Below, in pieces: positions 12,581 through 22,812 of a stretch of DNA of 64,000 bases (positions are counted from its first letter, which is position 1; the number at the start of each line of letters is the position of its first letter). Below the pieces are notes generated by a model. That model searched no databases, was not told the origin of the DNA, and was given only the letters and a program-made list of their open reading frames with translations. The position numbers were made by a program, and so were the translations under genes. Source of the DNA: Icerya purchasi (taxonomy: Eukaryota > Arthropoda > Insecta > Hemiptera > Monophlebidae); the NCBI GenBank assembly GCA_039619475.1, contig CM077115.1:220767291-220831290 (forward strand). The letters run 5' to 3'.

Positions 12581-15500
12581 CATAAGATAGTAGTATATAA
12601 ACGTTCATGTTTGCTAACAATTTTATTGGGTTTTTGCAGAGATAATTTTTTAAGGAGCTATAAATTTAAATAAATAAAACAAAATGATATTAACATGGCC
12701 GGTGCCCTCTTTTTATTATTGGTTCATGAGTAAGAGTTCAATGCCATACTGCCATGTTCTGCACAATTAAAATCCTTTGCTTGTTCTATATACATGTTTA
12801 TGTTTCTTCGATGTTATGAACCAAAAACGTCATACCTCAATAACCTCCAAACAACTTTATTATCGCTTACTTTTTCTGCAGACACTCTATCATGACCACC
12901 CTCACTCAGTAACAACGCTTGACCAAAAAAAGGGTTTATGGGGAAGGCTTTAACTAACTAATTTAATCGTTTTCTAATCCGTACAAACTTGCTTTGTACG
13001 CTCATGTGTCTGCATGGGCTTCGATAATGCATTTGTTATTGTCTAACCAATGTAATAATTGGCTAACCTGACCATAGTTGTTTTATATGTTTGCATGTTT
13101 GCAGATGCTATTTAGTTTTTTATGTTTTCTTACTGACCAGCAAATCATTTTTGTGTGTGTGTATTTAAGGATGGGCTTTGTTGCACCTGTAACTGACCAC
13201 TACTAATAATATGCTAACCTAATATCGCTATGCTTCTTAGTTTTATTTGAATGAATATATCTCCGAGAATAGCTTAGATACACAATGTAATCGAAAAATT
13301 AGATTGTATGCTGACCTTTGTTGTCAGTTTGTATTCAAGTATATAGTTTGACGTATATTTCACCTCTGTTTGAAGTTGCTGATGTGTTTATGTAATATAA
13401 AAGATGCATCAATGTACAACCAACCAAAATGACTGTGCTAGCAATGTGTGTAAGACGGGTATGTTTTGACATATAGATTTTGCAAGATGTTTAACATACA
13501 TCCAACCAAAATGATGGCAATACTAACCCTAATTTGAGTATTATTCTTATTCTTGCCTACACACTTCTTATGAGACGCTTTGAGAATAAATAACTAAGTG
13601 ACACAATTTTCAAACCTTTACTACACAGCCTGCTCTAGCAATGTTCTTCTAAGTTTATGTCTGATCTGTATCTAACTGAAACTAATTAGCCTAGTAACAA
13701 CCTGTATTTTACTATTAAATCGTTTCAGAAAAGAAGGATGTGCATGATGTGCATCTTTTACCTGAATTACTTTTCTGACGTGTATTAAGTCTGCTTATTT
13801 AAACATGTTCTAAGAAATTTTTTGAGAGCATAAAGGCCGAAAACCTACGATCACACTACGAAGTGTGGAGTTGATGGAATTTAAGTATGACACATGCGTA
13901 TATTGTAATAGTATGCTGCTGTTGATAATGTTGGCAATGGTAATACGTGTGTACGTGTACAAGCATTATAATGTATGGTATAGAAATAGTAACTAATTAC
14001 GGAATAACGCTACACATAACTTGTGCATGAGCGTCCATTACTACTTATGCCTCTCTTTGCATTTTCCTCATTGCTGTGTAATAAGTCGTAACAACCCGCC
14101 TAATTTTTACACAGCAATGTATTAACTGATAATGTAAGTGCATACTTAAAAATGAAGTAATATCTATACCAACTTAACAACCCCATGTAGAACTGTTACA
14201 TTTACTGTTGTTGTTCAGAGTAATTGAATGAAAAAATTAAACTATTAATATACATCAGCTAAGGTTGATGGCAAGGCACTACTCATGTGTCTGTTGGTGT
14301 GACGTTTAATATTAATACGGATTCGAGGTATTTGGCGCTATCCTGTGGACAACGTTTAAGCTAGAAAATGTTATTCGATTAAAATCATTACAACATTCAA
14401 AATTTCTTAAACGTCGTTCAACAGTGCTTTATCAGTGGCTTTAATATTTCAAGCTGGCTTACTCGGCCAAAAACCATAATTTCCGTATATATATAGTCAA
14501 ATGTTCGAGAATATTCTGGGGCTGAAACTGTCAAAGTGTGTTGATGGTGGTGGTCGAGTGCAGCGACAACGGTTTTTGTCCTTGGTGAATGCTGTCTATA
14601 TAGTGTACCACCGAGTATTAGCGGGCAGAGGGCAGATTTTCTAATTACCCAAAATACCTAGGCAGAGTAGAGTGGGGGCGATGTAAGAGAAGATGGAGTT
14701 TTTTTTCTTCTTTTTTTGGGCTTTCAACACAAATTCCACCCATCATCTGTTACTTTCAATTATTAATCTCAATTGTATGTTATGCTATGACTCAATATGT
14801 CCTACTTCTTCTTACAAAATCATAGATTGCGTGATGTGTAATTAGTAGTGAAAGGATATAATTCATATTATATGGACAGTAGGTAGCCGCTCGTTCTGTC
14901 TTATGTTCGCATCTCCGTACCGAAGAATCAGGCAACGATTCGTGTATTAAAATGTATCTTTCTTTTTTTTTCTTCTTTTTTGTATTTTAAAAATAAATAA
15001 TTAATTAAAAAATAACAAACAAAAAAAGCTTAATGCCGGTAAAAAAAAACTAAAAAAGGAATTAAGACGAATTGTTTTGCTGGCACCGCGAAATCGGAAC
15101 CTCGAACGAAAATCGTTTCAATATATAACAACATATAAGAACTTTAACTGATTGTATTACACCTTCCTTGTAATAAATGTGGTGTCCGATTTAATTATCA
15201 AGTAGAAGAGGCACTGATGGGACACACACATTCTACCTCCACTCAAGTTTTTATTATTTGACAGATGTAATTCTTCCCCTCGGAATTCGAATCACCTCAG
15301 TAACTCATCTCAATCATTGTGTACTGTCCACTTTCAGCATAACCAATAGATCAAAAAGTTCCCTCACAATATGGTTGGTACACACTACCACATATTCCGC
15401 CTTCAAGGTATAAAATCATATAATTCGGAAAATTCCGAATTTGTTGTGTAACTTTTTGCAGTCTAAGGAGGGAGAGGTCGTTCTAACCGGTTAACTATTA

Positions 15501-15589
15501 TTTCTTTCATCAATTCCGAACGGAATTATCACCTTTTAAAATTGCACTCGGTATTTTGCGTTTTTATTTAACGAGTGCTCTGTTTACAG
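12581..15589. other. Transposon-poor stretch, intron-like
   Basis: About 3 kb with no recognisable mobile element and only very short ORFs, unlike the rest of the window. It lies immediately upstream of a plausible 3' splice site at 15589, so it may be intron. A 12-bp perfect inverted repeat occurs at 14069-14119. No exon, promoter or RNA gene can be defended. Confidence 0.4.
14069..14119. repeat. 12-bp perfect stem-loop
   Basis: CATTGCTGTGTA at 14069-14080 pairs with TACACAGCAATG at 14108-14119 across a 27-nt loop. The stem is short but has no mismatch and mixed composition. It could be chance or a small RNA structure. Confidence 0.7.
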
Positions 15590-16058
15590 GTTGTCCAGCC
15601 CGATCGGCGCTTCCAGCGGACAGAGTAATTCGAGAGTAATCCGGCTAACGAGTGGCGCCAACTACCACGGGAAAGGGGGAGTGTTCCAATTTTCACCGAG
15701 GCTGGAAATTGGATATTTAAACGTTATCGGTAATAACAATTCGAGTGGTGGTGTCGAGGGGACCGTTTCGAACGACGGCTCCTCCGACGACAGCGACTTC
15801 GCCGATGATGGGGATACAGCTGCCGAAGCGGATACTGGAAATTTCCTGAGCGACCAAAGCAACGAAGCCAGCGGCAATAGCTGCAGCAGTGCAAGTTCGG
15901 CCAACGATGAGAGTAGCGCGAACGATACGTTCAGCGACGAAAGCAGCGAAGTTAGCGCCGACACGGACGATGAATTTGAATTTATCGAAAGTCGCCTCAA
16001 TGCGAACAGTAATCGTCACGCCGACAATGATGACGACAACGGGCCGCTCTCGGAATAA
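15590..16058 (+). CDS. Candidate terminal exon of a host gene, acidic Ser/Asp/Asn-rich tail
   Basis: An intact 155-codon frame sits in a GC-rich island. It is preceded by a pyrimidine-rich tract and TTTACAG at 15583-15589, a good 3' splice acceptor, so the exon probably begins at 15590 in phase and continues an upstream exon rather than starting here. There is no ATG at the beginning. The first 50 residues look like a folded region (about HGKGGVFQFSPRLEIGYLNV). The rest is strongly acidic and low in complexity (Ser, Asp, Asn, Glu), as in disordered tails of nuclear proteins. It ends with TAA at 16056-16058. I do not recognise the family. Base composition and codon use differ sharply from the surrounding transposon remnants. 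Confidence 0.6.
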
Positions 16059-16083
16059 CTCTTTCTATCGATAAAGAATTTTT

Positions 16084-16269
16084 TTAGACGAATTCTATGT
16101 AATCGCCGGATACTGGAAACCACTGTGAGACGTCGATAATGTCGAAGGAATTCTGCAGCGGTAGATAGAGCGGCACGTGAAATTGGTAATTGTTATCTTT
16201 GAAACTATCGAACAGATCGACCAACTGTGAATCCGTAGAGAATCCCCCCCCCGCTGGCCATGTGATCAA
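16084..16269 (-). CDS. Candidate terminal exon of a second, convergent host gene
   Basis: A 61-codon reverse-strand frame in the same GC-rich island reads as ordinary protein (for example QFHVPLYLPLQNSFDIIDV and WFPVSGDYIEFV at the very end), while all plus-strand frames across it are full of stops. On the reverse strand it is preceded by TCATACCAG, a plausible 3' splice acceptor, so it is probably a last exon. The stop lies 25 bp from the stop of the plus-strand exon. A possible AATAAA on the reverse strand lies at 15563-15568, beyond the other exon. The family is not recognised. The alternative is that it is conserved antisense sequence without coding function. Confidence 0.45.
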   Translation of the reverse strand: MITWPAGGGFSTDSQLVDLFDSFKDNNYQFHVPLYLPLQNSFDIIDVSQWFPVSGDYIEFV

Positions 16270-17817
16270 CTGGTATGACGAATGAATTTTTCCTTTAATG
16301 CAATGAGAAACGTGTTTGTATCTTTTGAAATTTTCAAAATTAACTGCCTCCTGCTCTTTTCATTTTACCGGGGAAATTAATAACTTTTTCCCTTATTTTA
16401 CTGTCAAGATATCGCAGAAAGCGTATTTTTCCAAACTTTTTAATTTCCTAGCGTAATGTGCAAAACAGTATCTCGCAGAAATCGTTACGTACTTTTCAAA
16501 AACCGCTTTGAAATTTAAAAACGTATTTGTGTGGTAAAATTACTTTTTCAAAAAATAATTTATACGAAATCAGTGCTGCCGCCAGATTTTGTTACCATTT
16601 TGGAGACACGCGATGTAAAATTTTTTGTTAACATCTCATACTTAAGTCAATCTGCATTTTCACTGAGTTTTAGTCGCTTCTAGAACAAAGTTGAAATTAA
16701 ACAAAAATTAACAATTAATGCTTTGGCGCGTATTTTTTAACCGTTATTTGTTTTTAGGCATGGTTTGTTCTACAATTAGCTTTGAATCTAACCGAAATTT
16801 TAACTAATCGCCGGACTTTCCGCTTTCGCGTAGTTAATTCCGCGGTCTAGTACACTATAACTTTTAAATACGGTTAGCGTTGAGTCTCTCCGTATCCTAG
16901 AGCAAAAAATACAACTTTGAAATATCGGTCAAAGTGTTGGCTACTCTAACCGTTACAAATGAAATGCTTTTTGAGCGAACGGAGGAGGATGACAGTTATA
17001 AAAACTACGAAAATCACGGTCAACTTCAGTAAATGGTCTACTGGTTATTTTGGTCAGAATGAAATGTTCGCAATAGTCTCTTAATGAAAAAAGTGTTCTA
17101 ATTATTTTTCGAATAATTACCGCACATTTCATAGCAGTGTAACCTCTTCGATAATTGTTGCCTAAATTACGTGCTCGCTCATATCGCGTTTTTTTGTACA
17201 TCGTTATTGTTTTCTATTAATGTAAGTTTTGTAAAAAATTTGTTGTTGTACGTGAGTAGTATGTGTACGCTTGTATTAACAAATTTTAATAATAAAGTTT
17301 GTTCGTAGTTATTACTGCTTTTGCGCAGTTTAGGACGTGATTATTTTTTTGTTTTTTTTTTTTTTTTCTTTCCAGTGAAATCGTAGCGAATGATGCTTTT
17401 ATAAATAATTTAAAAATTTTCAGACAATGTTACATTTTAAAACTGTGTGGGCGTAAATATTGTTAATGAGAACGAAATTTAAGACCAATGAGACAACGAT
17501 ATTTATAATCACTAAGTAAAACTGAGAATATCTAAAAATTTTAACACCAGTAATATTTACGTTGAAAAAAAGGCCAAATAAATTATCTATATCAAAATTT
17601 GTAATTAAATCGATTTAACATTTTCCGAATAAATTTTGTTCTTACGTTGTTCTTCGCAACCGGGTATTTTTAATCATCACACACCCCCACCTGGTTAAAT
17701 TACCTGATTAGAAAAATAGTGAAATTGTGTTTTTATTAAATTTTCTCGAAGAGAGATAAAGTAATAATTTTCAAAAAACATCTCAAGACTAATTTAGATA
17801 ATCTCTTTTTGTTTACT
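16270..17817. other. No gene recognised
   Basis: Could contain intron of the reverse-strand gene. AATAAA at 17291-17296 is the first clear plus-strand polyadenylation signal after the exon that ends at 16058, so part may be its 3' UTR. Nothing else is supported. Confidence 0.35.
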
Positions 17818-17939
17818 TTTTTTTTTTTTTTTCCCCCATAAATTTACAAATATAAATCTAGGCGCCGTGTGTTGGGCTATTACGGCACCTACACTCGCTG
17901 GAAATTACAGAAGGCGGTGCAGTCTGTTGGATGCTGCAA
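17818..17939 (-). mobile_element. 122-bp family B LINE 3' end
   Basis: Reverse-strand sequence almost identical to the 3' end of the family B copy at 63.1-63.2 kb: the last codons, the stop, a short 3' UTR containing GGCGCCTAGATTTATATTTG, and a poly(A) tail seen here as T's near 17818-17832. All of the element upstream of the last few codons is missing. No clean target duplication is seen. Confidence 0.85.
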
Positions 17940-19320
17940 TTAATTCTTCTCGTTTTACATTTTAAGCGTTCCTATTTAAAAATTCAAACAAAAATTGAAC
18001 ATTTTAAGAAATTATTCGTTCATTATGCTCACTATCAAGTAAAATCTTAATCGAGTAAAACTATTGTGCAGATTTTTACTTTTTGAACAGATTAATGATT
18101 AAAGACTTACTTAAGTCGCTAGATTTTGTTAAAATGATAAAAATGAGTGTATCATCAGTTCATTTTGAATTTTCAGTTAAACCGTTTTTAATAATACAGC
18201 ATATTGCACTTATTTTAATGTATTCGTCTTATAGAATGTACATTTTTGTAGCTTGTTATAATGTAAAAAGAGATAATAATTAACAATAAAAAAAAAAAGG
18301 AAGTCATAGTTTTTTCCAACTTCTATATATGTATAATAGCTATTATGAGCTAGGATGTCATCGGTAACCACTTACTTTAAGGTATTAGAGCAAAGAGTGT
18401 AACGATTTTAATGTTGAAAAACACGGTTGCGAATTATTAGTCTACATACTGTATATCATAGAATTTTACATTAAAATTTTTCTATGAATACCAATCTCAT
18501 ATTAGCATGTAGCGTATAAGTTTATGATAGAGATTTTGCATATCGGACCGTTTTCTTTATTCGGTTAAAATTACCGTTAATTTTTTACTTTTCTGTGTCG
18601 TAATTTTTGATGAATGTATAAAAAAAAACTTATATCTTCGATCTCTCACAGTGGTGCGTTTTCTTCAACCATTTATTAAGAGTTTATTTTTAATTCGCGT
18701 TACGAAATTAACAAAAAAAAACAACAAAAAACATAGTGTATTCTTTATTTATTTAAAATAACGGAATGCATAAAAGTTTATTACACCTCATAATAGTTTA
18801 TCAAATAAACTAAGTGTGTGTTATATGTACATATATTATGTTCATATATATATATATATATATGTATAGTGTTTAGAACTGCTTATTGACTTATATTTGA
18901 TAGATTTTTTGATTTAATCATTATTATTATTTTTTTCGAATTTTAGTGAGATAATAGAAACAGTAAGGATTTTCTAAAAATTAATGAATACGCGTTGACG
19001 ACACGTGAAACTCGTTCTTTTTGTTTCTACTTTTTCGTGTTTATTAGAAATACTGTGCTCGTTGATATATACGTGTGTTACATTAACAGAAATGTGTATG
19101 GCTTTTTCATTTTCATATCTCTTACTAAGAATATTTACGTTTTATTTTATATTCTTTTACCTTTCTATGTAGAATATATGTATATTCAAAGCCATTGACT
19201 TATTCGCCTTATTAATAAAATTTTAAAATAAATTTTTCGCAGCCATTTCTGTTTCAGGTGTTACAACGATTCATCATAATACAAGTGCTACAAGGATGGT
19301 ATTTGTGCTTATCTAAAATG
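17940..19320. other. No gene recognised
   Basis: AT-rich DNA with only short low-complexity ORFs and a TA microsatellite near 18845-18863. Nothing in it can be named. Confidence 0.5.
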
Positions 19321-19369
19321 TTTACTAAAACGTTTTTTTTTTTTTTTTTTTTTTTTACTAAAACGTTTT
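19321..19369 (-). mobile_element. Poly(T) insertion flanked by a 16-bp direct repeat
   Basis: TTTACTAAAACGTTTT occurs at 19321-19336 and again at 19354-19369 with only T residues between. This is the structure expected if a reverse-strand retrotransposition inserted nothing but a poly(A) tail and duplicated its target. The exact edges are ambiguous because the repeat itself ends in T. Confidence 0.7.
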
Positions 19370-19679
19370 AAAATATCATACGTTTAATTTTTTTTTATAA
19401 TTATTATTGCTTATCTTATTTATTGTTTGAAGGGGCACGATAAAAAGTTTTTTTGTGTTTTTTGATAGGTATGGGAAGCTGATTAATTGGCAGTGGCTGA
19501 ATGAGAATTTAGGAATTTTGTATAATGTAAAACTGCGTTCTGATATATGTATGTCTTCTTTTTCATATCTTTTTTTTTTTTTTTTTTTTTTTTGTATTTT
19601 TTTTGTATTTTTTTTTTTGTGGCCCCAACTTTCGCTATTTTGGCCATTGTACTATTTAATCGTTCGATATATCTCTACT

Positions 19680-20272
19680 TTATATTAAGATATTAGTATT
19701 TTTAATAAATCTAAATAAGTCTTCTGCCAATTTTCCTTCCGGTTCCTGAATGATCTGTTGTATTGATATTGGTAGTGTCCCATAGATCGGTAGAATCGCC
19801 TGTATTAAGTCTTTCCGCTCCTGATTGTATAGTTTGCATTGCCAAACCAAATGTTCCAGAGATCCAATATATCCGCATTCGCATAAGTTATTTGATATTA
19901 CTTTTTTTCCTGAATAACTTTTCCGGCGTTCTTACGTGGTCTGTTCTGATTCTAATTATAGCTTGTATAAATTCCTTATTCATTTTTTCAGTGAACCAGT
20001 ACTTGTTGTTGATTGTTTTTTGTATCTGATTGTATTTTCACTTTTTTCTTCATAATCTTTCTGCCATGATTTTTTTATGTTTTCATTTATTAAAGTAATG
20101 TGATCTATCCAATTTAATTTAATTTAATTTTCCTTCTTCTTTTCGGTTCAGGTCCACACTTTTCCATAGTTTGTCTACTATATTATTTCCTTCAATTCCC
20201 CTGTGACCCGGTATCCACTTAAACCATATGTTGCTATTATTATGTTTCAGTTTGTAGTGATCACTCCAAATT
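19680..20272 (-). pseudogene. Family C LINE: end of RNase H and C-terminal domain
   Basis: On the reverse strand a degraded frame carries the last RNase H motif (FKWIPGHRGIEGN near 20200) and then a C-terminal zinc-knuckle-like motif (ECGYIGSLEHLVWQC near 19860), ending AEDLFRFIKNTN and a stop at about 19680. Several stops and frameshifts break it. The motif order is that of RNase H LINEs, but the sequence is clearly neither family A nor B. The 5' part is missing. Confidence 0.75.
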
Positions 20273-20589
20273 GAAATAAAGCAATAAATGACACCGTTAA
20301 TTAATATGAAATCATGCCGACTGACTAATAATACAAAATTTTATTTCTCGAATGAAAAATATACATATATAAAGTTTTAATTTAGTAATCGGACGGAATG
20401 CTCGCCTCCTATTCTTAAGTTATTGCTTGAATTAATACTTTTCATCTAACAATCAAAGAGAATGATTTTTTTAATTAATGAGCGAAAAAATAAATTACGA
20501 TATCCTTCCTACAATTAACTTAATACTTAAAGCGGGTAGCGGTAATGGTAAATAAATTTATTATCCGTTTTATTCTAAGAAAGGAAATG

Positions 20590-21070
20590 ATATTTGGTTT
20601 TTCTTTTGGGCACGTCAACAGCGGAGCCTATCTAACGCGTAGAATTGTAAGAGTTATATTATTAAGAAAAAATTATAAATTGAGGAAATAAAGGAGGTTA
20701 ACAAAAGAGCTACAATGGGAGAGAGAAGAGCAAGAATAGCGTGGACACTGTACGAAGTAGAGAGACTAAGGCTCAGAGGATTGGATTAAAGGGCGGCGGC
20801 ACGTTCTGTGGAAATATAGAAACATTCGAATAAGACGTGATTCACATCACAAATATAGTTGAGCTCTGGAGGATCAAAGGAACTCAAAGGTGACTGAACG
20901 AAAGAGAAACGGAAAAGAGAAGCTGGAAGTAGACTATAGTTAAACCGAAAGCGATCTATGAAGGATATAATGGAATAGATGTTAGGGGAAAAATTGAATG
21001 AAAGAGGAAGAGAATGGTAAAAATAATATGGATTAGAAAAGAAGGAAAGGTACAAATCAGAGTTCAAATA
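20590..21070 (-). mobile_element. Family A LINE 3' copy, reverse strand
   Basis: A 5'-truncated family A copy. The frame starting near 21067 encodes FNYSLLPASLFRF and CDVNHVLFEC, stops early at 20786-20788, and then continues in degraded form to the family 3' UTR (TTGACGTGCCCAAAAG on the reverse strand). Its truncated 5' end lies next to the 5' region of the complete LINE that starts near 21075 on the other strand, so the two are head to head. Confidence 0.85.
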
Positions 21071-21204
21071 TCATAATGTAGATGTTGCGATTAGTTTGAA
21101 CGGTTGAGTGTTAACGCGTTTATTTGACAAGAAGCAGAGATTATTCAAGTAAGATTGTTTCATTATCTATTTAACCGTTATCAGTGATAAAATATTAATT
21201 CACT

Positions 21205-22041
21205 ATGCCGAAAGCAAAATCATCAAAAGTAACGAGTAATTCGAACCTAGACTTTAAAAGACAGCTGAGTGACAACAGCGCTACTGCAAACGAACCCATT
21301 ACCAAAAAAATCGCTAAATCAATGATGTGCGAAGAGGAGAAAGTAGTTCTTAATGCAGCGGCACAGCAATGTTCCATCCAAGAATTCAAGAGTGAATTTA
21401 TGGAAATAAAGAGGTGTATGGAGTTCATTTCGGCAAAGTACGATGAATTAGTACAAATGCAAGGATCACTGGTAAACGAAGTTAAGGCGTTAAGGGATCA
21501 GGTGCAAGTTCTAACGACGGAAATTAAGAACAAAGACAGCCAAATCGCCGAATTAAAAACGTCAGTTAATGAGCTGCAGCAATACGGTAGACGTGAAAAC
21601 ATCGAAATACATGGAGTCACAGAAACACCGGGAGAAATCCCCGCAGAAATAGTTATTAAAATAGCAGAGAAAATGAATATCGAAGTGAAAAAGGAAGATA
21701 TCTTAGCTAGCCACAGGGTTCCGAGCAGGAACTTGAAACTTCCTAAACCAATCATCGCGAAAACGGGCAGAAGAATAGCGGATTTATTTTTTGACAAAAA
21801 AAGACAAACAAAAATTTTCGATAAAGAAATATCGGGCAACGACGAAAGCCCATTGCAGATTTATGTTAATGAAAACTTAACTAAATATTATAAACATTTA
21901 CTGTGGCAGACGAAGGAGAAGGGAAGAGTACTTAATTATAAGTTCATATGGACAAAACGAGGGAAGATATTTGCCAGAAAAAACGAGCAAGAACGCATTT
22001 TGCATATTAGAAATGAAGACGATTTGAACAAATTACTATAA
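21205..22041 (+). CDS. LINE ORF1 protein (coiled coil plus RRM-like domain)
   Basis: An intact 278-residue protein. Residues about 1-45 are basic and low-complexity. Residues about 60-125 form heptad-rich helix (a run through VKALRDQVQVLTTEIKN and ELKTSVNELQQY), which should trimerise or dimerise as a coiled coil. From about 126 the stretch YGRRENIEIHGV starts the RRM-like region typical of L1/CR1-type ORF1 proteins, followed by a basic C-terminal domain. Such proteins bind element RNA, chaperone nucleic acids and form the RNP with ORF2. The ATG at 21205 is the first after the leader. The stop is at 22039-22041, 126 bp before the next ORF. Confidence 0.9.
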   Translation: MPKAKSSKVTSNSNLDFKRQLSDNSATANEPITKKIAKSMMCEEEKVVLNAAAQQCSIQEFKSEFMEIKRCMEFISAKYDELVQMQGSLVNEVKALRDQVQVLTTEIKNKDSQIAELKTSVNELQQYGRRENIEIHGVTETPGEIPAEIVIKIAEKMNIEVKKEDILASHRVPSRNLKLPKPIIAKTGRRIADLFFDKKRQTKIFDKEISGNDESPLQIYVNENLTKYYKHLLWQTKEKGRVLNYKFIWTKRGKIFARKNEQERILHIRNEDDLNKLL

Positions 22042-22167
22042 TAAGATTATTTGGAGATAAACGGAAAGTCTTTATTAGTGGAATATGTATGAGATAAACG
22101 GATGTGTGTGTGGCAGTATGAATGTGGCGGTTAGGTGCAAGTACGCAGGCGGTAAAGCGGAGAGAAG

Positions 22168-22746
22168 ATGGAAAGTAGTGTTGTACAGAGGACGAGATTG
22201 TATAGGTATTTGTTAAAAGTATTATTAGTTGTAAAAACTTCGATAACGTCGGGCATGGTTCTTAAAAGAATTAACAGGGTTAAGAAGTGTGGAGAGGTAA
22301 TTGTGACAGTTGTCGAGAGTAATGTCAGTATGTTTATAGCGTTAGGCGGTGTAGAGAGGACGGGTGGTGTTTTTGTAATTGATAGTGTTGTGAATAGTCC
22401 GTTTTGCGGAATAGTAAGTGGACTGAGAGTGTTGGCTCGTGGTGTTAAGTTTACGGGCCGGCTTCACCGTCTGCGTAAACTAATATTAAAAGGGGTACAA
22501 ATGTGCGTGAGTGATGCATGTGTGCGATTATCTATTTTGTCTGTTATAGGTTGCAAATGGCGTGTATGTAATCATGTGGCGGAATCTATGATTAGTTTAA
22601 CATGTAGATTACATTTACGTTTAACGATTAATCAAAATTCGATCGATTCTATTTTATATAAGCAAGGTATTAATCTAAAATCAGCGCCGTTGCGAAATCG
22701 ATTAGATGTTAAACAAATTGAAAACTGTTTTTCGCATGCATCATGA
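22168..22746 (+). CDS. Middle ORF of the LINE, unknown function
   Basis: A 192-codon open frame with no recognised domain; basic and rich in Val, Leu, Ser and Arg, with several Cys. It lies between ORF1 and ORF2 and is in the same frame as ORF2: the only stop between them is the TGA at 22744-22746, after which the ORF2 frame is open at once. With about 5% stops per codon expected at this composition, a chance frame of this length is improbable (of order 1 in 10^5), so it may be coding, possibly an ORF2 N-terminal extension. Strong G/T bias of the strand is a caution. It could also be a leader that only looks open. Confidence 0.45.
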   Translation: MESSVVQRTRLYRYLLKVLLVVKTSITSGMVLKRINRVKKCGEVIVTVVESNVSMFIALGGVERTGGVFVIDSVVNSPFCGIVSGLRVLARGVKFTGRLHRLRKLILKGVQMCVSDACVRLSILSVIGCKWRVCNHVAESMISLTCRLHLRLTINQNSIDSILYKQGINLKSAPLRNRLDVKQIENCFSHAS

Positions 22747-22812
22747 TTGTTTAGTTGCTGTTTGAGCTTATCCCCTTCTTATGCAGAAAACCAATTCTGC
22801 TTCGGTGAGAAA

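Noticed and set aside
20560..21080. ATGATATTT / AAATATCAT on either side of the reverse-strand family A copy as a target duplication
   Set aside because: The two are inverted, not direct, repeats, so they do not fit a target-site duplication.
21498..21839. 113-codon reverse-strand ORF
   Set aside because: Lies entirely within the intact LINE ORF1 and has no features of its own; a shadow frame.
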